Source: Varanus komodoensis (taxonomy: Eukaryota > Chordata > Lepidosauria > Squamata > Varanidae). From it: a stretch of 64,000 nt of DNA. Both the position numbers and the translations under genes were made by a program. The stretch spans positions 18,824,438 to 18,888,437 of the forward strand of contig NW_025336481.1 of the NCBI RefSeq assembly GCF_004798865.1. The letters are read 5' to 3'. Below are positions 23,901 through 35,889 of the stretch, piece by piece; within the stretch, counting starts at the first letter, position 1; every line of letters starts with the position of its first letter. A model generated the notes under the pieces. It was not told the origin of the DNA. It saw nothing but the letters and a program-made list of their open reading frames with translations, and searched no databases.

Positions 23901-26900
23901 AGCCTAAAGCAGTGACTCGGTAGCAGCAACCAGCTACACAATATGGATACCAACACAGGGACTGTACCCTGCACCAAACCCAGATATCAATTCTGTCCAC
24001 GTATCTGCTCCGGCAAAACCATTGCAGTATCAAAATAATATCACCTGCAACAGTAGGAGGTCATTCATCTTCTCATCTTCTAAGGTGAGACATGCCATGA
24101 ATGCCCTTAGGCATTCTACGGAAGAGAAGACAAGCACACTGCCTCTCTGCAAGAGAATAAGCAGCAGCAAATCTGACATCAGAAATGGTGGTTGTCATAA
24201 ACCAGTGGGAGGATACTTTGTTAAAGCAGCCATTTAGAGGCAAACACATTTCAAATGGAGATTAGAATGAGACGCCACTGGATTCAAATTCATCAAGAGA
24301 GGCAGTTCTATTTCCTGTAGCTTGAATTAGGGGACAGTTCAGTGGTTTTCGGTTCTTCAGATCACACTACCTGTGTAAGTTAGCTTATACCAAGCCAGAA
24401 TGTTGATGATACCAGCTTCAATTCTTTTGCGCATGGCCACAGTTCACAATAGTGTTGCCACTGTCAGTACGTGCTTGCAGCTCATTTCCATCTGACCTCA
24501 CTGTCTACAATCTCTACCCCTAACTATGTGCATATATACTTGTAACTCAGGATAGCACTTCATGCTTCTGATGAATTGGGTTGCAATTCATGGAAACTTA
24601 TGCTGTATGTGAACTTATGCTACAAGATTCTTTGTCTTATTCTAAAAAGCTCATCTTTGCTAGCCTTTGCTCTGTAGGGCAAAAAGCAGGTCCAGAAGAG
24701 GGGGACTCAGATCAGAAAAACAGCACTGGGGAGAAGATTTAATCCCCTCTTTCTACCAGCACTGCACTCTCATACTGATTTAGGCTCTGCTATTTCTGCA
24801 TGTTGTCCTTTCTATAAAGACACAGCAGATCCAACCACAGACTGCTTGCCATCATTCCTAGCCTGCCTTCAACTATGTGAATTGGGACCTAAGAGGGCCT
24901 GTTTCTCAGAGAACTTGCTTTGGAAGCAAGTTTCCCAGAGCTTGCTTTCCTCTACCTGCAGCCAAGGAGATAAATAACTTGTGACACCATCTGCCAAGAA
25001 CAACAAGCTAAAATACAATGGGAACATGAGTTACCCCACAGCAGATGTCAGACTGGGTTGCCTCTCCTTTGCTGCCTTTGTCTCTGGGTTTTATTTTTAA
25101 CAGCAACACCACATAAAGGAGCATCACTTCCCATGTGTGTGGAATTAAAAGTGAGACATCCTGAGAAGCATAAGTAATAATATTCCAGGAGGTACATATA
25201 GGATTCTAAACATGGACAAACTCAGTTGGGGTGTGCTTATTTGTGGCTAGGCTGCACGATTCCATTTCTGCACAGGCCACATCCCTGAGCGCAAACTCAC
25301 TGGATGCTCAGCTTCCAGATGAGGAATGCTTCCCTTTCTTGCTGCTGGCACTATAGCACTCTAGTGAGGGTGATCATGTGCAAAGGTGTGCCAATTCAAA
25401 GGGGAAGGGGGCACTGGGGGAGTCACATCACAGGGCTTGTATCTCAAGCCATGCATGCAGTCAGGCATGTTGGGGGCATGTGCACAGCATTAGAGCATAA
25501 TTTTCATGCTGTTTCTGTGTCACTTCTCAATGCAAAACTCCTCTCATGGATATATCCCAACCAGCCAATCCAGTCACAACTCATCTTCCCTGGGGCAACT
25601 ATACCACTGGCTGACATGAAAACAAAATGTTTGGGCAGATTTGTGGAGACAAGATGAAAATGAACTCTTTAATTTGAAGGGGGAGGAGGCCCTGTTATAC
25701 ATCCCCCACTTCAATTCCTCACCCCCACCCCAGTTTGTCCTTATGCTCTTTTGTTGCTCATTTCTTCTCTCGGGGTGGGAAATGTCATGTTTATTACCAA
25801 CCAACTGTCCTTTTGATCTCTGCAGCCCTCTCTCTATTTCTTTAATTTCTCAAGGTCATTCTTCAGTTTGGCTTTGTTCCTTCCAAAATTGGGTGTCTTC
25901 TGCAAGATGGATCACATTGAAGACATGCTAGACAAAGAATGATCCTCACGGGGGTAGAAAAGGGGATGCTATTTTTAGCAATCGCACCCTAAATATGTCC
26001 TAGTCTGGGTAACAAAGAATGGCATTGGCCAGGCCAGAAGGACAAACTGATTCTTCAGAGCTTGAGTGAAAACACATCAAAAACAAAAGAAGAAGATTAA
26101 TAGATACAGCTGGCGATTGGCAAATGGGGCTACTCGTCAGAGTCTGTGGGATTCTACAAGTCTTGCAGAACGGGGGAAGGTAGAGCTACACCTAGCAAGG
26201 TTTGACTCTTTCCCATTCCAGGTGCCATAGTGTGGTATGAGATGGCATTCAATCAGGAGTGGTTCATTCATTAGGTTGCTACTGGTGAATAGAGAGCCGT
26301 TCAGAACATACAGCAAAACAAAACCCCAAAACAAACATCCTTAAGCTGAGCATAAAATCACCGAGCATATTCTGTGCTTGACTAGAGTATTGGCACAGTC
26401 AGCCTCAGCACCATAAATGCTCCACAATTTAGGTGTATCTTATGGAACGGATACATTCCATTTAGGGCTATGGGGTACTGTTGAATATATGATGGTGCCT
26501 TTTAGGGTACCAACAATTCAGTTTGAAGAACCAAAGCCTAAATTTTGAAGGGACTGGCATGCACAGTAAGTGCAGGCTGTAGTAGAGGAGAGAACCATTT
26601 TGATTTTCAGTTCTTAATGAAGCCTTCTCATTGGAGGGCTAACTATTTCTTGGAGGGGCAAGTTGACAACTGACAAAGGGGTGGGTGGGAAAATATTGGG
26701 ACATCAATATAAAACATAATCCTATCCTAAACTTCTTGCAAGAAACCCAGGGTGGCTAATAACTGATATAAAAATAGTGTTAAAACCATAACTCTAAAAA
26801 GGATGGAGAATTTCAGGCCTGGGGGCAAGTTTGACTCTCTAAGGGGGCAATACAGCCCTCTGGGGTTCTGAAGATGACCACTATCCCCCCAAACACTGAC

Positions 26901-27340
26901 CATTTGGGGATTTCCTGGTGTTCTTGCATGTCCACCCTCCTTTTAAAAAGGTTGAAATTCCTTTCCTAAGGTACAGTTACTGGCAGAATGAGTTTTGTGC
27001 TACAATCAGTGTTTTCTTTCCCCTGTTTTAGGCTCCAGCCCCCTCATGCCGTTGGCTCCAAGGCCCCACCACCCATGGGAATATGGCTCCCAAGATCTTC
27101 TCCAAAACTGAGTTCAGAAAGAAAGGGGTTCCCCCTGCTGTTTTATGATTACAAACAGAGGATAAAATCCAATGAAAGCATCATGGTCTTTTGCAAATCA
27201 GTCTCCACCCTGGAACTAATTGGGAGGGGGCATTCTTCACTGAGCCATGTAGGTTATTGACCCTAATCCCTTCCTAAATTGAAGGCTAACTTCAGGTGAA
27301 TGGGTGAGCTTCTGGGAATAGGCTGTGGTGTTAACATCTA
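20965..27340. other. Non-coding DNA, mostly featureless
   Basis: Includes a palindromic MITE-like segment at 22063-22184 (separate entry), an inverted-repeat pair near 22990 and 23200, and a possible relative of the 20.5-kb repeat at 26808-26960. Frames up to 117 codons have no recognised domain or splice context. Confidence 0.35.
22063..22184. mobile_element. Palindromic MITE-like repeat
   Basis: The left arm GCTGGATCTAAACCTAG and right arm GACTAATTTTGGATCAAGCC pair imperfectly, with the centre holding CATGGAGGCATCC. Resembles squamate 'ctggatcnnaacct' repeats by pattern. Confidence 0.4.
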
Positions 27341-27342
27341 AA

Positions 27343-27400
27343 AGCACAATCCTGTGCATGTTTAGACAAAAGATGTCTTAGAATGCCCAGCATTCTCCAG
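27343..27400. repeat. Short palindromic squamate repeat fragment
   Basis: AAGCACAATCCTGTGCATGTTTAG followed by AAGATGTCTTAGAATGCCCAG; the left half matches the 'gcaatcctatgcatgttta' arm seen also near 32.9 and 63.0 kb. Confidence 0.4.
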
Positions 27401-27939
27401 GTAGGGAAGTTTTTATCACATTTTGATTTATTATGCTAATTATAATTGTGCCTGCAAGGTACTCTGACTGTCAGTTTTTGGTAGAAAGGCAGTGCACAAA
27501 TCAACTCTATCACCAACCAACCATTAGGTAGGTCCAAAGAGTCCATTCATCTCTGGGTGGCAAGACCATGTAATTTAAGGCAGATCAACCCATTCATGGC
27601 AAAACGCAGAGGCTGGAGCTCAGACTTTAGAAGTAAAAGGAGTCAACGGGTGAGAAGAATGGAATCCTCTTCCTTCCTGAGGTGTATCTCTTTCTGGAAG
27701 TCCTTCCCAAGCATGGCTCCCTCACCTCCAGCAACAGCACTCTTGCTACCAAACTCCAACTGGGAGAAATGTGTTTGAAGAGAGGAGGTAAATGGGGTAC
27801 TGGCAGCAGAAGGACAAGTTTTGTACTCCTCATTTATGTGCTTCTTTTGGTTTTCAAATCAATCTGCCCCCAGCTTCCTGAATAACGAGTTACATCCTGA
27901 AAACTCCAGTAGTGTCACACTCACATTTCCATTCATATT

Positions 27940-28070
27940 CCCAGTCAGTTGTCAAACTTGCTGAGTAACCTTGAGTCAGTCACTTATCTTGTGACCAAAC
28001 CCAACTTGCAGGTTTTTTGTGAGGATAAAATGGAGAAAGAGGAAGATCCACGTGCACAGTTCGGCTCCTT
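27940..28070 (+). mobile_element. CORE-SINE (MIR-like) fragment
   Basis: Contains GCTGAGTAACCTTGAGTCAG and the tail GTGAGGATAAAATGGAGAAA, the central and 3' parts of the CORE-SINE family. The tRNA-like head is not recognisable. Confidence 0.55.
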
Positions 28071-28074
28071 TCAG

Positions 28075-29520
28075 GAAAGGTAAAATAGAAACGCAACAAG
28101 TACATCTATTTGGTCCTCACTCCTACTGCATTTGCTCAGGAATGAGTCTAAGTGATTTCTGTTTCTAAGTAAAGGGCTTAGGAAGGGAGCCTCGAGGGCT
28201 TAAGCCTCTTATGTATGAAGCTGTCTCCTTCTTAGTGTCCCATCTCAATCCTGAATTTACCATTTCTGTGCTCGAAGAACCCTTGCATCTTGGACCATCC
28301 TCCAGATGTCCTAGCTGGCTGCCATAAATGGCCGTGGAGCACCTTGCAGACTTAATAAACCTTAGACTCATTCAGGAGAAATGCCTTCACCTTTTTAGCT
28401 TGGGTCAACGTTTGGCGCTTGAGACTGAGCTAATGAACAACCTGATTTGAACATCTTGTTACCAAGAAATTGGGGCCATTCTTTTGCATTTCTAATCTAG
28501 AATGGTGCATTAAACTCAGCTTGGATTAGTAGTTAAAGTCAGCAGGAACAAACAAGTAGAGAGTCCACCAGTACAGCAAACCAGTTCACACACATCACTG
28601 AACTGGAGGTACCAGCAGAAATATTCTGGTACTTCTGGCAAAATATGCAAATGACCTTGTACGCTGGCTGTGGGTTCTGCTTTTTTGTACTGGCAGCCAA
28701 TTAATTCATTCTTGGCTGCTAATTCTTTCCTGAAGGAGATGGAAGGATCTCTTGGACATTTTGACATCTCTGTGTACTGGGCTGCCCAAAGATTGAGATT
28801 TTAATGAAATACACATTCCCACTGATGTTACCCAACCAAAGAGGATGCTTCTTAAGCATATAAAGGACTTGGGACATTATCAGGGCTAGAGGAAATGAGA
28901 AGCAGTGAAAAACAGCAATACTTCTGGTAAATGGTGCTCAGGAAGAGGAAGTATGTCTGCACAGGGCTTTGCACCAGAGATCTGATGTTCACATGAAGCA
29001 TCGCAGGCAGTTCTTCATGCCTCTAGCTAAGTCCACACTTGTCCCTGCATTTCTGCATGTCAAAAGGCAGTGGTTGCCAACTTCTGAAGAGCTACTGGGA
29101 ACCACCTGGAACTTTAACCTGCAACACGAGGTCCACATTCAAGAACTCGTACACCTGGTGGGCACAGCTAAGCAGTAAAAAGGCCAAGCCAACACATGCT
29201 GCAGCCTCCAGGCAAGAACAGGATGTGATACCCTTAACTTGCTGCCAAGGCTTGTGCTGGGCAAGGGAACTGTGAGGCAGTGTGATGCAGAGAGGAGGCC
29301 CATTTGCTGATAAGGCACGCAGAACTCCATTCTAGCCCAAAAATAACAACTGCTTTGTATGCCTCCTTTTGCGTATGTGTACCTCTGCCATGCCTTCGCA
29401 GAAAGCAAAATGGCAGTTGTGGGTTCTGACCCACTGCTGAAAGCCAGTGGCATCAGGGAACATAGCCAAGAGCTTCGCTACAGGAGCACTCATTGTGCAC
29501 TTGTGCTCCCTCACTTACAG
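28075..29520. other. Non-coding DNA
   Basis: No element or gene recognised. Overlapping frames on both strands at 28969-29590 (up to 104 codons) lack any domain. Confidence 0.35.
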
Positions 29521-29524
29521 ATGT

Positions 29525-29825
29525 TTGCAGAGCCTTTTCATGACGTTGTCACCCTCCGGGTTCTCTCCCATGGTTTACAGCCTTTTTAAGCGATTTTTTA
29601 AAGAGCAAAGACAGTCTGTTAGTAAATGCAAATCACAACAAACTGGAGCAATCATCTTCTGAGAAGTCACAGATCCAGTATATGGCAGCTATATTGGAAC
29701 ACCATCTTGTTATTGGTTAATAGAATATACAGAAATGTGGAGTTATACAAACCCCATGTAAAGGACTGATTTTTCCTCCTACAATGAAAACAGAAGAAAC
29801 CTCAGAAAAGCAGCAGGCTGAATCC
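29525..29825 (+). repeat. Unclassified interspersed repeat, copy 1
   Basis: Shares an ordered set of phrases with 43195-43490: TTTTTAAGCG...AGAGCAAAGACAGTCTG, AAGTCACAGATCC, GATTTTTCCTCCTACAATGA and CAGAAAAGCAGCAGG. The two copies are in the same orientation. A partial third copy lies at 44490-44665. No terminal repeats or coding region identified. Confidence 0.6.
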
Positions 29826-29969
29826 CTCACGTACAGAAGCCCCAGATCTGTGCCCCAGCAAAATGCCAAAAATATGGTTAAATGTTCTTCCACATTGTAC
29901 CAACTTTTGCAGGGAATACTTTCTTAGAGATGGATAAATTAGTCAGTTTTGCTTTCTTCTGCATTTGAA

Positions 29970-30320
29970 TTTGCAAAATCTCAAGTTCTTTCCATCTTAG
30001 ATATGAAGAAATATGTGCATGTTGGTAAATTCTTATAAAAATGATCCAACATGAAAATTTTACTGAACTATAATGGCCAAACTCAGTACATACCTGAAAT
30101 TTATATATATTTTTAACCTGTTTACCAGATGAACAGCCTGTTAGTCCCACATTGTTACATACACAGGATTCAAGCCAATATATTTAAGAGCTAAGCATAC
30201 CCTGGGCCTGGGTCAGTTTGGGTTCCTCTCACATTCAGTTTTTTAAAAACTTGAGTTCTTTCTATTCTGAATATGAAGAATTTTGTAGATTTAGTAAATT
30301 CTTTCCAAAAATGAACTGCT
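29970..30320 (+). repeat. Local direct duplication, period about 260 bp
   Basis: About 75 bases from 29975 (AAGTTCTTTCCATCTTAGAT, ATATGAAGAA, GGTAAATTCTTATAAAAATG) recur diverged from 30240 (GAGTTCTTTCTATTCTGAAT, ATATGAAGAA, AGTAAATTCTTTCCAAAAATG). It is an old tandem duplication or two copies of one repeat. Confidence 0.6.
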
Positions 30321-30924
30321 CTTCCCTACAGCTTTATTTGAATGCTGGAATGAGTTGGAAGACATATCTGTGCTGTTCAGGCAAGTTCTGCTTCATAGCT
30401 TTAAAGTATGGATGGTAGATAGAAATGGAAACAACATGCAAACTTCTTATAAGCCTCATTCTCAAATAAATCACAAAGGATGGAACTGAAGGCCACTACT
30501 TCTGCAGTAGTAAGTTGGGCTTACCTGGTCACTGCTCCCATGCAGGGGACATCTCCTTTCAGCAGTTCCCACATCTTGCCTTTCTCATGCATTGCATATG
30601 TCTCAATGAACTGAGTATTGCTTCCCAAATGCAATACTTGTTTCTCCCTTATAATTAAAGGATTTTCTCTTGTCAGGCAAAGACCCACAGTGGCATATTA
30701 CTACAGCAGAAAATTTATCACGCACATTTCATGAATTGGTTGCTCCTTTGGCCCAATTTAGGTTTTATTAGTTACCATGGTGTGTTAGATTGTTATAAAT
30801 ACCTAAGGCAGGCAGTGATTTCCTGAAGGGTGTAATAACATACTTACTATTTCAGGAGCAAATTCATCCAGTGTCCCCCGCTCCTCCCTAGGGTACTGAG
30901 TTTATAAAGCAGGAAAGCAAGCAC

Positions 30925-31015
30925 AGTAATTTCTTTGATCTCTTTAACAGCCAGGAAAACTTAGGCTCAGAGTTGAGCAAACTTACCCAAAGCCAGAGGG
31001 TGGTTTTCTTCAAGA
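30925..31015 (-). mobile_element. CORE-SINE (MIR-like) fragment, reverse orientation
   Basis: ACTTAGGCTCAGAGTTGAGC and AACTTACCCAAAGCCAGAGG resemble the CORE segment read backwards. Short and diverged. Confidence 0.35.
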
Positions 31016-31314
31016 GTGAGAATTACAACAAACCAAACCCCTGGGATCAATGCAATAGACATCTCTAGGGCCAGCCTGATCGAAGGGCAGATTGAACATT
31101 TGTTCTTGGGGTACAGTCCTCAAATAGGCATGCTGCACACAGTAAACTGATGCTGCTTCTGCATACTTTCATGATGGGTAAGGGCAAGACAATTAGAAAG
31201 TGGGAGATGCTTGTGAGGGTGCATTTGTTCTGTCACTCCCAATGACAGAATACTCCCAATAGGCAACCTTGTCCATTCCTTATTTTATCAGAAGCTGCTC
31301 AGTTCCAGAATGTA

Positions 31315-31865
31315 AACGGAACCCTGTTGGATCAAGCCAAAGGTCCATCTAGCCAAACCTTCCTCAACCTGGCACCCTCCAGATGTGTCAGACCACAGTT
31401 CCCATCATTCCCAGTCAGCATGGTCAATGCTGGCTAGAAATGATGTGAGCTGGGGAAGGCTAAGCTAGACCAACAATCTGTTATCCAAAGTGAGCAACTA
31501 GATGTCTTCAAGACACCCACCTGATTTTACTAAGAGCCTTCAATGAAGACCACAGTTATGAAGTCCACAATTTTGGGGCTTGCAGGCACTGCCCCCTCCT
31601 GTTGTTGCATTGTTGTGCCTGTGATATTCAGTGGCATGTATCCTCTGAACCTGAAGGTTTCTCATGGTCGCCATTGCTCATAGCCATTTATGGACTTCCC
31701 CCTTTCCTTCCTGAATTTGTCTAATTGCCTCTTAAAACCACCAAAGCTTGTATCCTTCACCACATCTTATGGCAGCGGATTCTATACTGTGAAGTGATTT
31801 CCTTTGCCTGTCGTGCGGCAACTTCCAATCCCTTTCATGTGAAGAACCTGATGCTTCTGGGACTA
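31315..31865 (-). mobile_element. Ancient CR1-like interspersed repeat ('ggatcaggccaaaggcccatctagtcc' family), split by a MITE
   Basis: Begins TTGGATCAAGCCAAAGGTCC and CATCTAG, and resumes after the MITE with CTAGACCAACAATCTG, then phrases such as TTGTCTAATTGCCTCTTAAA, TTCACCACATCTTATGGCAG and GTGAAGTGATTTCCTTTGCC. These match a widespread amniote repeat read in reverse. The 96- and 95-codon frames across it are repeat-derived. Confidence 0.6.
31352..31465. mobile_element. Palindromic MITE nested in the CR1-like repeat
   Basis: TTCCTCAACCTGGCACCCTC, CCAGATGTGTCAGACCACAG, a centre with GGTCAATGCTGGC, then GAGCTGGGGAAGGCTAA. CTAGCCAA before and CTAGACCAA after suggest a diverged 8-bp duplication of host-repeat sequence. 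Confidence 0.6.
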
Positions 31866-31869
31866 TGAA

Positions 31870-34800
31870 AGAGGGAGAGAAACAATCCCCTGCCTTTACA
31901 CTGCTTCTCAGCCAAAGCCCCCGAAGTGACTGAGAAAATAGTATGTGGCTTGACACACAGGATAATAGCAAGGTACACTTTCCTCTGCCTCTTACAAAGC
32001 CAGTACTTTCTAGATGGGACACTCATGAGGAAGGGATAAGGCTGCTCTTGCTTTCCCATTGGCTGCTGCGATCCAGCTCTTGTTACTAAGCAACGGGATG
32101 TCTCTTCTCGGCAAGCTGTCATAGCTGGTTAGGTGCACACAGAGACCCAGGGTTTCTGAGAGTGGGGCTTTTTTCTACTTGCCATTTTGGATCTTGAGTC
32201 CGCTCCTTGTTTGAACAAGAACTTGGGCAGGCAGGCTGGAGAGAAAAGAGAAACGACTCAAGGAGCATAGGCAGAGCTACTGCACGGCTCCCTAAGAATT
32301 CTTCCTAGAGGACGTGTGATTTCTTTCCAAGTCACTGGAAAGTTTACGACATTGCCTCCAGCAGGAGGGACACACATGCAGGCCTGCATGCAGAGAGCCC
32401 CCAGGATCAACCTCTACGCATGTGGAAGGCCATGTGGCTGGAAGCAACCAGCCAGAAAGACCCAACATACAGCGTACTTAGTACCTGCTTGTTCTACGGG
32501 CAGCCTTCCACCACTTGGTGCCCTCTAAATGTGCTGCAGTGCAATTCCCATCATCCACAGTCAGGGGATGATGTTCATTAGCATATATAAGATAATCGTT
32601 GTTTGAGACTGTTTGAGGCTACAAGTTATTTATTTTACACACAAATTTATTTGTCAAGAAAACAGGATTTGTTCCCATTGCCTCCATCATGCTTGAGGTG
32701 GCTCTCCACAAAAGAAACATCAAATAATAAAGTAAAATAACACATCTAAAAAGGATCAATGAATAGAAGCTTCAGAAGAATATGCAGCAGAAATGAAAAG
32801 CTCAGCTGTGGCAATAGCTGAACACCCAACTGTAGTATCATCAAAAATGTTAGAAAATTTTTGGAGATAAACATATCTTAGGGCAACAATTCTATGCATG
32901 TTAGGCAGAAAAAGATCCGGCTTGCTGCAGGAGCTTTTTCTAACTAAACATGCATAGAATTGCACACTTAAATTTATTTCCTAAACAACATTTAAGAAGC
33001 AAGTGGAAACTCACTCATGAGTCTTGAGGCAACTGTAGAAAGAGTTGTGCTCCTCGCCACCATATTTCTTCTGTGTCTTAGTGACAACATTTTGCACAGG
33101 GAGGCTAAGGTGAATTTCAACAGAGTTGACTCAAAGGCTGGGTTTGCATGTCACGAGAAGCCTTGGTGATTTCCTGCCCTTGTTGGTCTGCCGTGTCATC
33201 CAGAGCCAGTCATGGCATTTCTGCAAGGTACCCTTTGGTTTCCTGAAACCATTGATAGAATCACTGATAGAATCAATGGCCTCTTTTAATGTTTCTGCAT
33301 TTCACAGTGGCTTCTCTAGTCATCCAGACCTAGGATCTTCCATACTGTTGGTCATAGAGTCCTGCAGAAAGATTAGCCACAGAAGTGGTTGTTCTGCTAC
33401 CTCTTCTCTGATATTCTCAACACCTTGCCAACACATGCATCGTCACTTGCTTTATTCCTGTTGGAAAACTGATGAACCTGTCTCCCTGTTTATTTCTGGA
33501 AAAAGGAAGAAAGAGGGCAAATGCAGGCAAGGAGAAGGGAACCACATGCTTGGCCAAAAATCCGTACACTGAAGAAACAGCTTAGGGTTCTTTGCTCTGA
33601 CATGGGAACCTAATCATAGGGTTTCTCTTGTACAGTTAATGGGGTTCTCCATTATGTAGATCCTGGGTCATGAGGTCTAATGCGGTTGCTTTTTTCCTAA
33701 GTGGTGGAAAGCTTGGGGAAGTCTTTACAGAAGAGATCCAAAGTGTTTTTCAGCTGTGGGAGATGATTCTGTTTTGGAGATCTTGGAAGCCATGTTCCAG
33801 TGGTGAGCAGGGCAGAAGACTAAAGGGATGGGCAATATACTCCAAATGCCAGCATATTAAAGTCCTTACCGAAGCCTTAGGTGAAACGTTTCAGCTTCTT
33901 GGAATGGCAGTGGAGAACAGCATGACAGCTGGGAACCACCAGGTGGTGGTGACTGAAGGAAAAGTGGGGTTGTTAGGAGGGCACGGCCAACTGGTGAACC
34001 ACAGAGGGCTGGATTGTATCAAAGAAAAAAAATTGGCTAATAGAAAAACCACAAACCAATGGATGTAATACAAGTCATCAATTCTTCATTAGTAAATACT
34101 TTACAATGCTGTGAAGATGAGGTCTTTTTTGGGCAAGTCTCATACCAAGATCACCTTCTATGTTAAGAAAGCAGAAGTTTATTTCCTACAGTTATAGTCT
34201 GCTGATGTCTTGTAACCTTATGATACAGCTTTAGCTAATTACTACAATACAAAGCATGTCAACATATTTGACAATTTTGTACCTTTACTAGTTCCTCATT
34301 TGCTGCTCTTCCAGCTGCTATTTTTGGCCCAAGTATTAGTGGCTTGGATGGCACCGAAACCTTAGCCTGTTTTCTAGTTACTTTGAATTTTATTTCAACA
34401 GCTGGAATCCCCAGGGACCCTGGTCTGAGGTTTTGCTTTACAAGATCCATTGTCTGTGGAAGTCAGAACACTTAAAATGGTGTTTTTGTAATAACCTTTT
34501 AATTTACAAATGGGCATAGTGGACAGAGACAAACTTGTAGAAGAAAGCCAATGATGGATGGTGCAGCCATTCTCTGCATTGCTGTGGCGAAACACACAGG
34601 ACATCCAGAGGTAGTTTGTGATCATTGCATAGTCATGGATATCCATATCCAGTTGCATCATGTTAAAGAAAGAGGCCAGTTTTGCCATTTCAAGGTTGAC
34701 ACAGCCCCCAAGCACTGAATTTCCATTAAGCAATTTCTCTTTCAACAGCTTCTGAAAACATACTTGCTCTTTGCTGCTTCCACAAGTCCATTCTTCTCCA

Positions 34801-35205
34801 AACATATGCCTTGCAAACCAAGACAGGGTTGATTATGTTTGTTTGGACACCAGATCTGCCTTACATAGAATAGTGCATCCTTACACACCCTTGTTTTTGA
34901 CTCACCCGTCTTGCCTAACCACCAATCATTTGGTAGTTTCCAGATTCTGTGCAGGTTGTCCTCATACGAAAAGGTTGAAATGCCTCCTCGAAGGATTAAT
35001 TACTGGCATTAAAAGCATATAAGTTAAACAATACGTTGTTATTTTGACCCTGCCCTGGTGTCTTTGGCCACATCCATCACGGGACTGCAATCCTGCATGT
35101 TTCTTTGGAATGGAAGTCAGTCCCTAGGCCGAAACACCCCTGCCTTTAATCTATACACCAGCAAAAGCCAAGACATGCAGCAGCCTCCCTTCTTCTGTTC
35201 CTTCT
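31870..35205. other. Non-coding DNA with orphan frames
   Basis: Contains a MITE fragment (32505-32570), a palindromic repeat (32868-32965), and orphan frames of 148 (33126-33572 +), 132 (33670-34068 +) and 136 codons (34805-34395 -) that show no domain I recognise. None has supporting exon structure. Confidence 0.35.
32868..32965. repeat. Near-perfect hairpin repeat (squamate palindromic family)
   Basis: The left arm CAATTCTATGCATGTTAGGC plus AGAAAAAG pairs with the right arm CTTTTTCTAACTAAACATGC plus ATAGAATTG across a loop of about 20 bases. It is the best-preserved member of this family in the window. Confidence 0.65.
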
Positions 35206-35209
35206 CTCT

Positions 35210-35598
35210 GCTCAGCGGACCAGGATGGATGTCAGATGGATGTCAGGAAGGTGGCTGTCCTTCAGAAGGGAGGACTGGTGCCTAAGTGCAGCCACTGAAA
35301 AGGCCCTCTCCATGGTCCCAACTAAATGCATTTCTGGGGATGTTGCAATACCAATAGGCAGGCAAGCTCATATGTGGAAGACAGTCCTTCAGGTATCCCA
35401 GTCCCAAGACTTTGAAGCTCATCATCAACACTTTAAGCTGTACCTAGGAGCAAATGCAAAGTCAGTACAGCTGTTTCTGCTTGCCATGACAAGCTTCCTA
35501 TATTCAGTCCTTGTTAGAAGCCTGGTCATTGTATTCTGGACCTCTTGTAGGTCCTGAGCACTCTTCAAAAGCAATCCAGTGTAGAACAGATTGTAGTA
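35210..35598 (-). mobile_element. Ancient LINE (CR1/L2-like) 3' region, reverse orientation
   Basis: Contains GCCACTGAAAAGGCCCTCTC, TTTAAGCTGTACCTAGGAGC, CTGGACCTCTTGTAGG and AAGCAATCCAGTGTAGAACA. These match a common squamate repeat in which a LINE C-terminal region is followed by a '...gcccaatagcc' tail. It continues briefly after the MITE at 35883. Confidence 0.55.
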
Positions 35599-35880
35599 CT
35601 GTATTTTTCCATGTATAAGATGATACTTTTTCTTAATGATATGTGCTTCAAAATGGAGGGGCGTCTTATACACGGGGAGCAGAGAGAACTGCGGCTGCGT
35701 GGGCGGGGGGGGAATGGCGCGATTGCGGGTGCACTGGGGGGTGGCTAGGTGGCGCACGCGCACGGGGGGAGCAGCGAGGCGGGGTGGGGAGAAGCGCAGC
35801 AGCAGCTTGCTCGCTGAAAAGGGTAAGAAAAGTGGAGGGTGTCCTATACATGGGGGCATCTTATAGATGGAAAAATACGG
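35599..35880. mobile_element. TA-target MITE (Tc1/mariner-like ends) inserted in the LINE
   Basis: The left end CTGTATTTTTCCATGTATAAGA and the reverse complement of the right end agree at most positions, forming inverted repeats of about 22 bases. TA flanks both sides (35597-35598 and 35881-35882). The 282-bp interior is unusually GC-rich (about 35685-35815). Confidence 0.75.
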
Positions 35881-35889
35881 TAATTTCAA

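Noticed and set aside
33126-34068. Two adjacent plus frames of 148 and 132 codons
   Set aside because: No recognised domain and no matching splice sites joining them; kept as non-coding.
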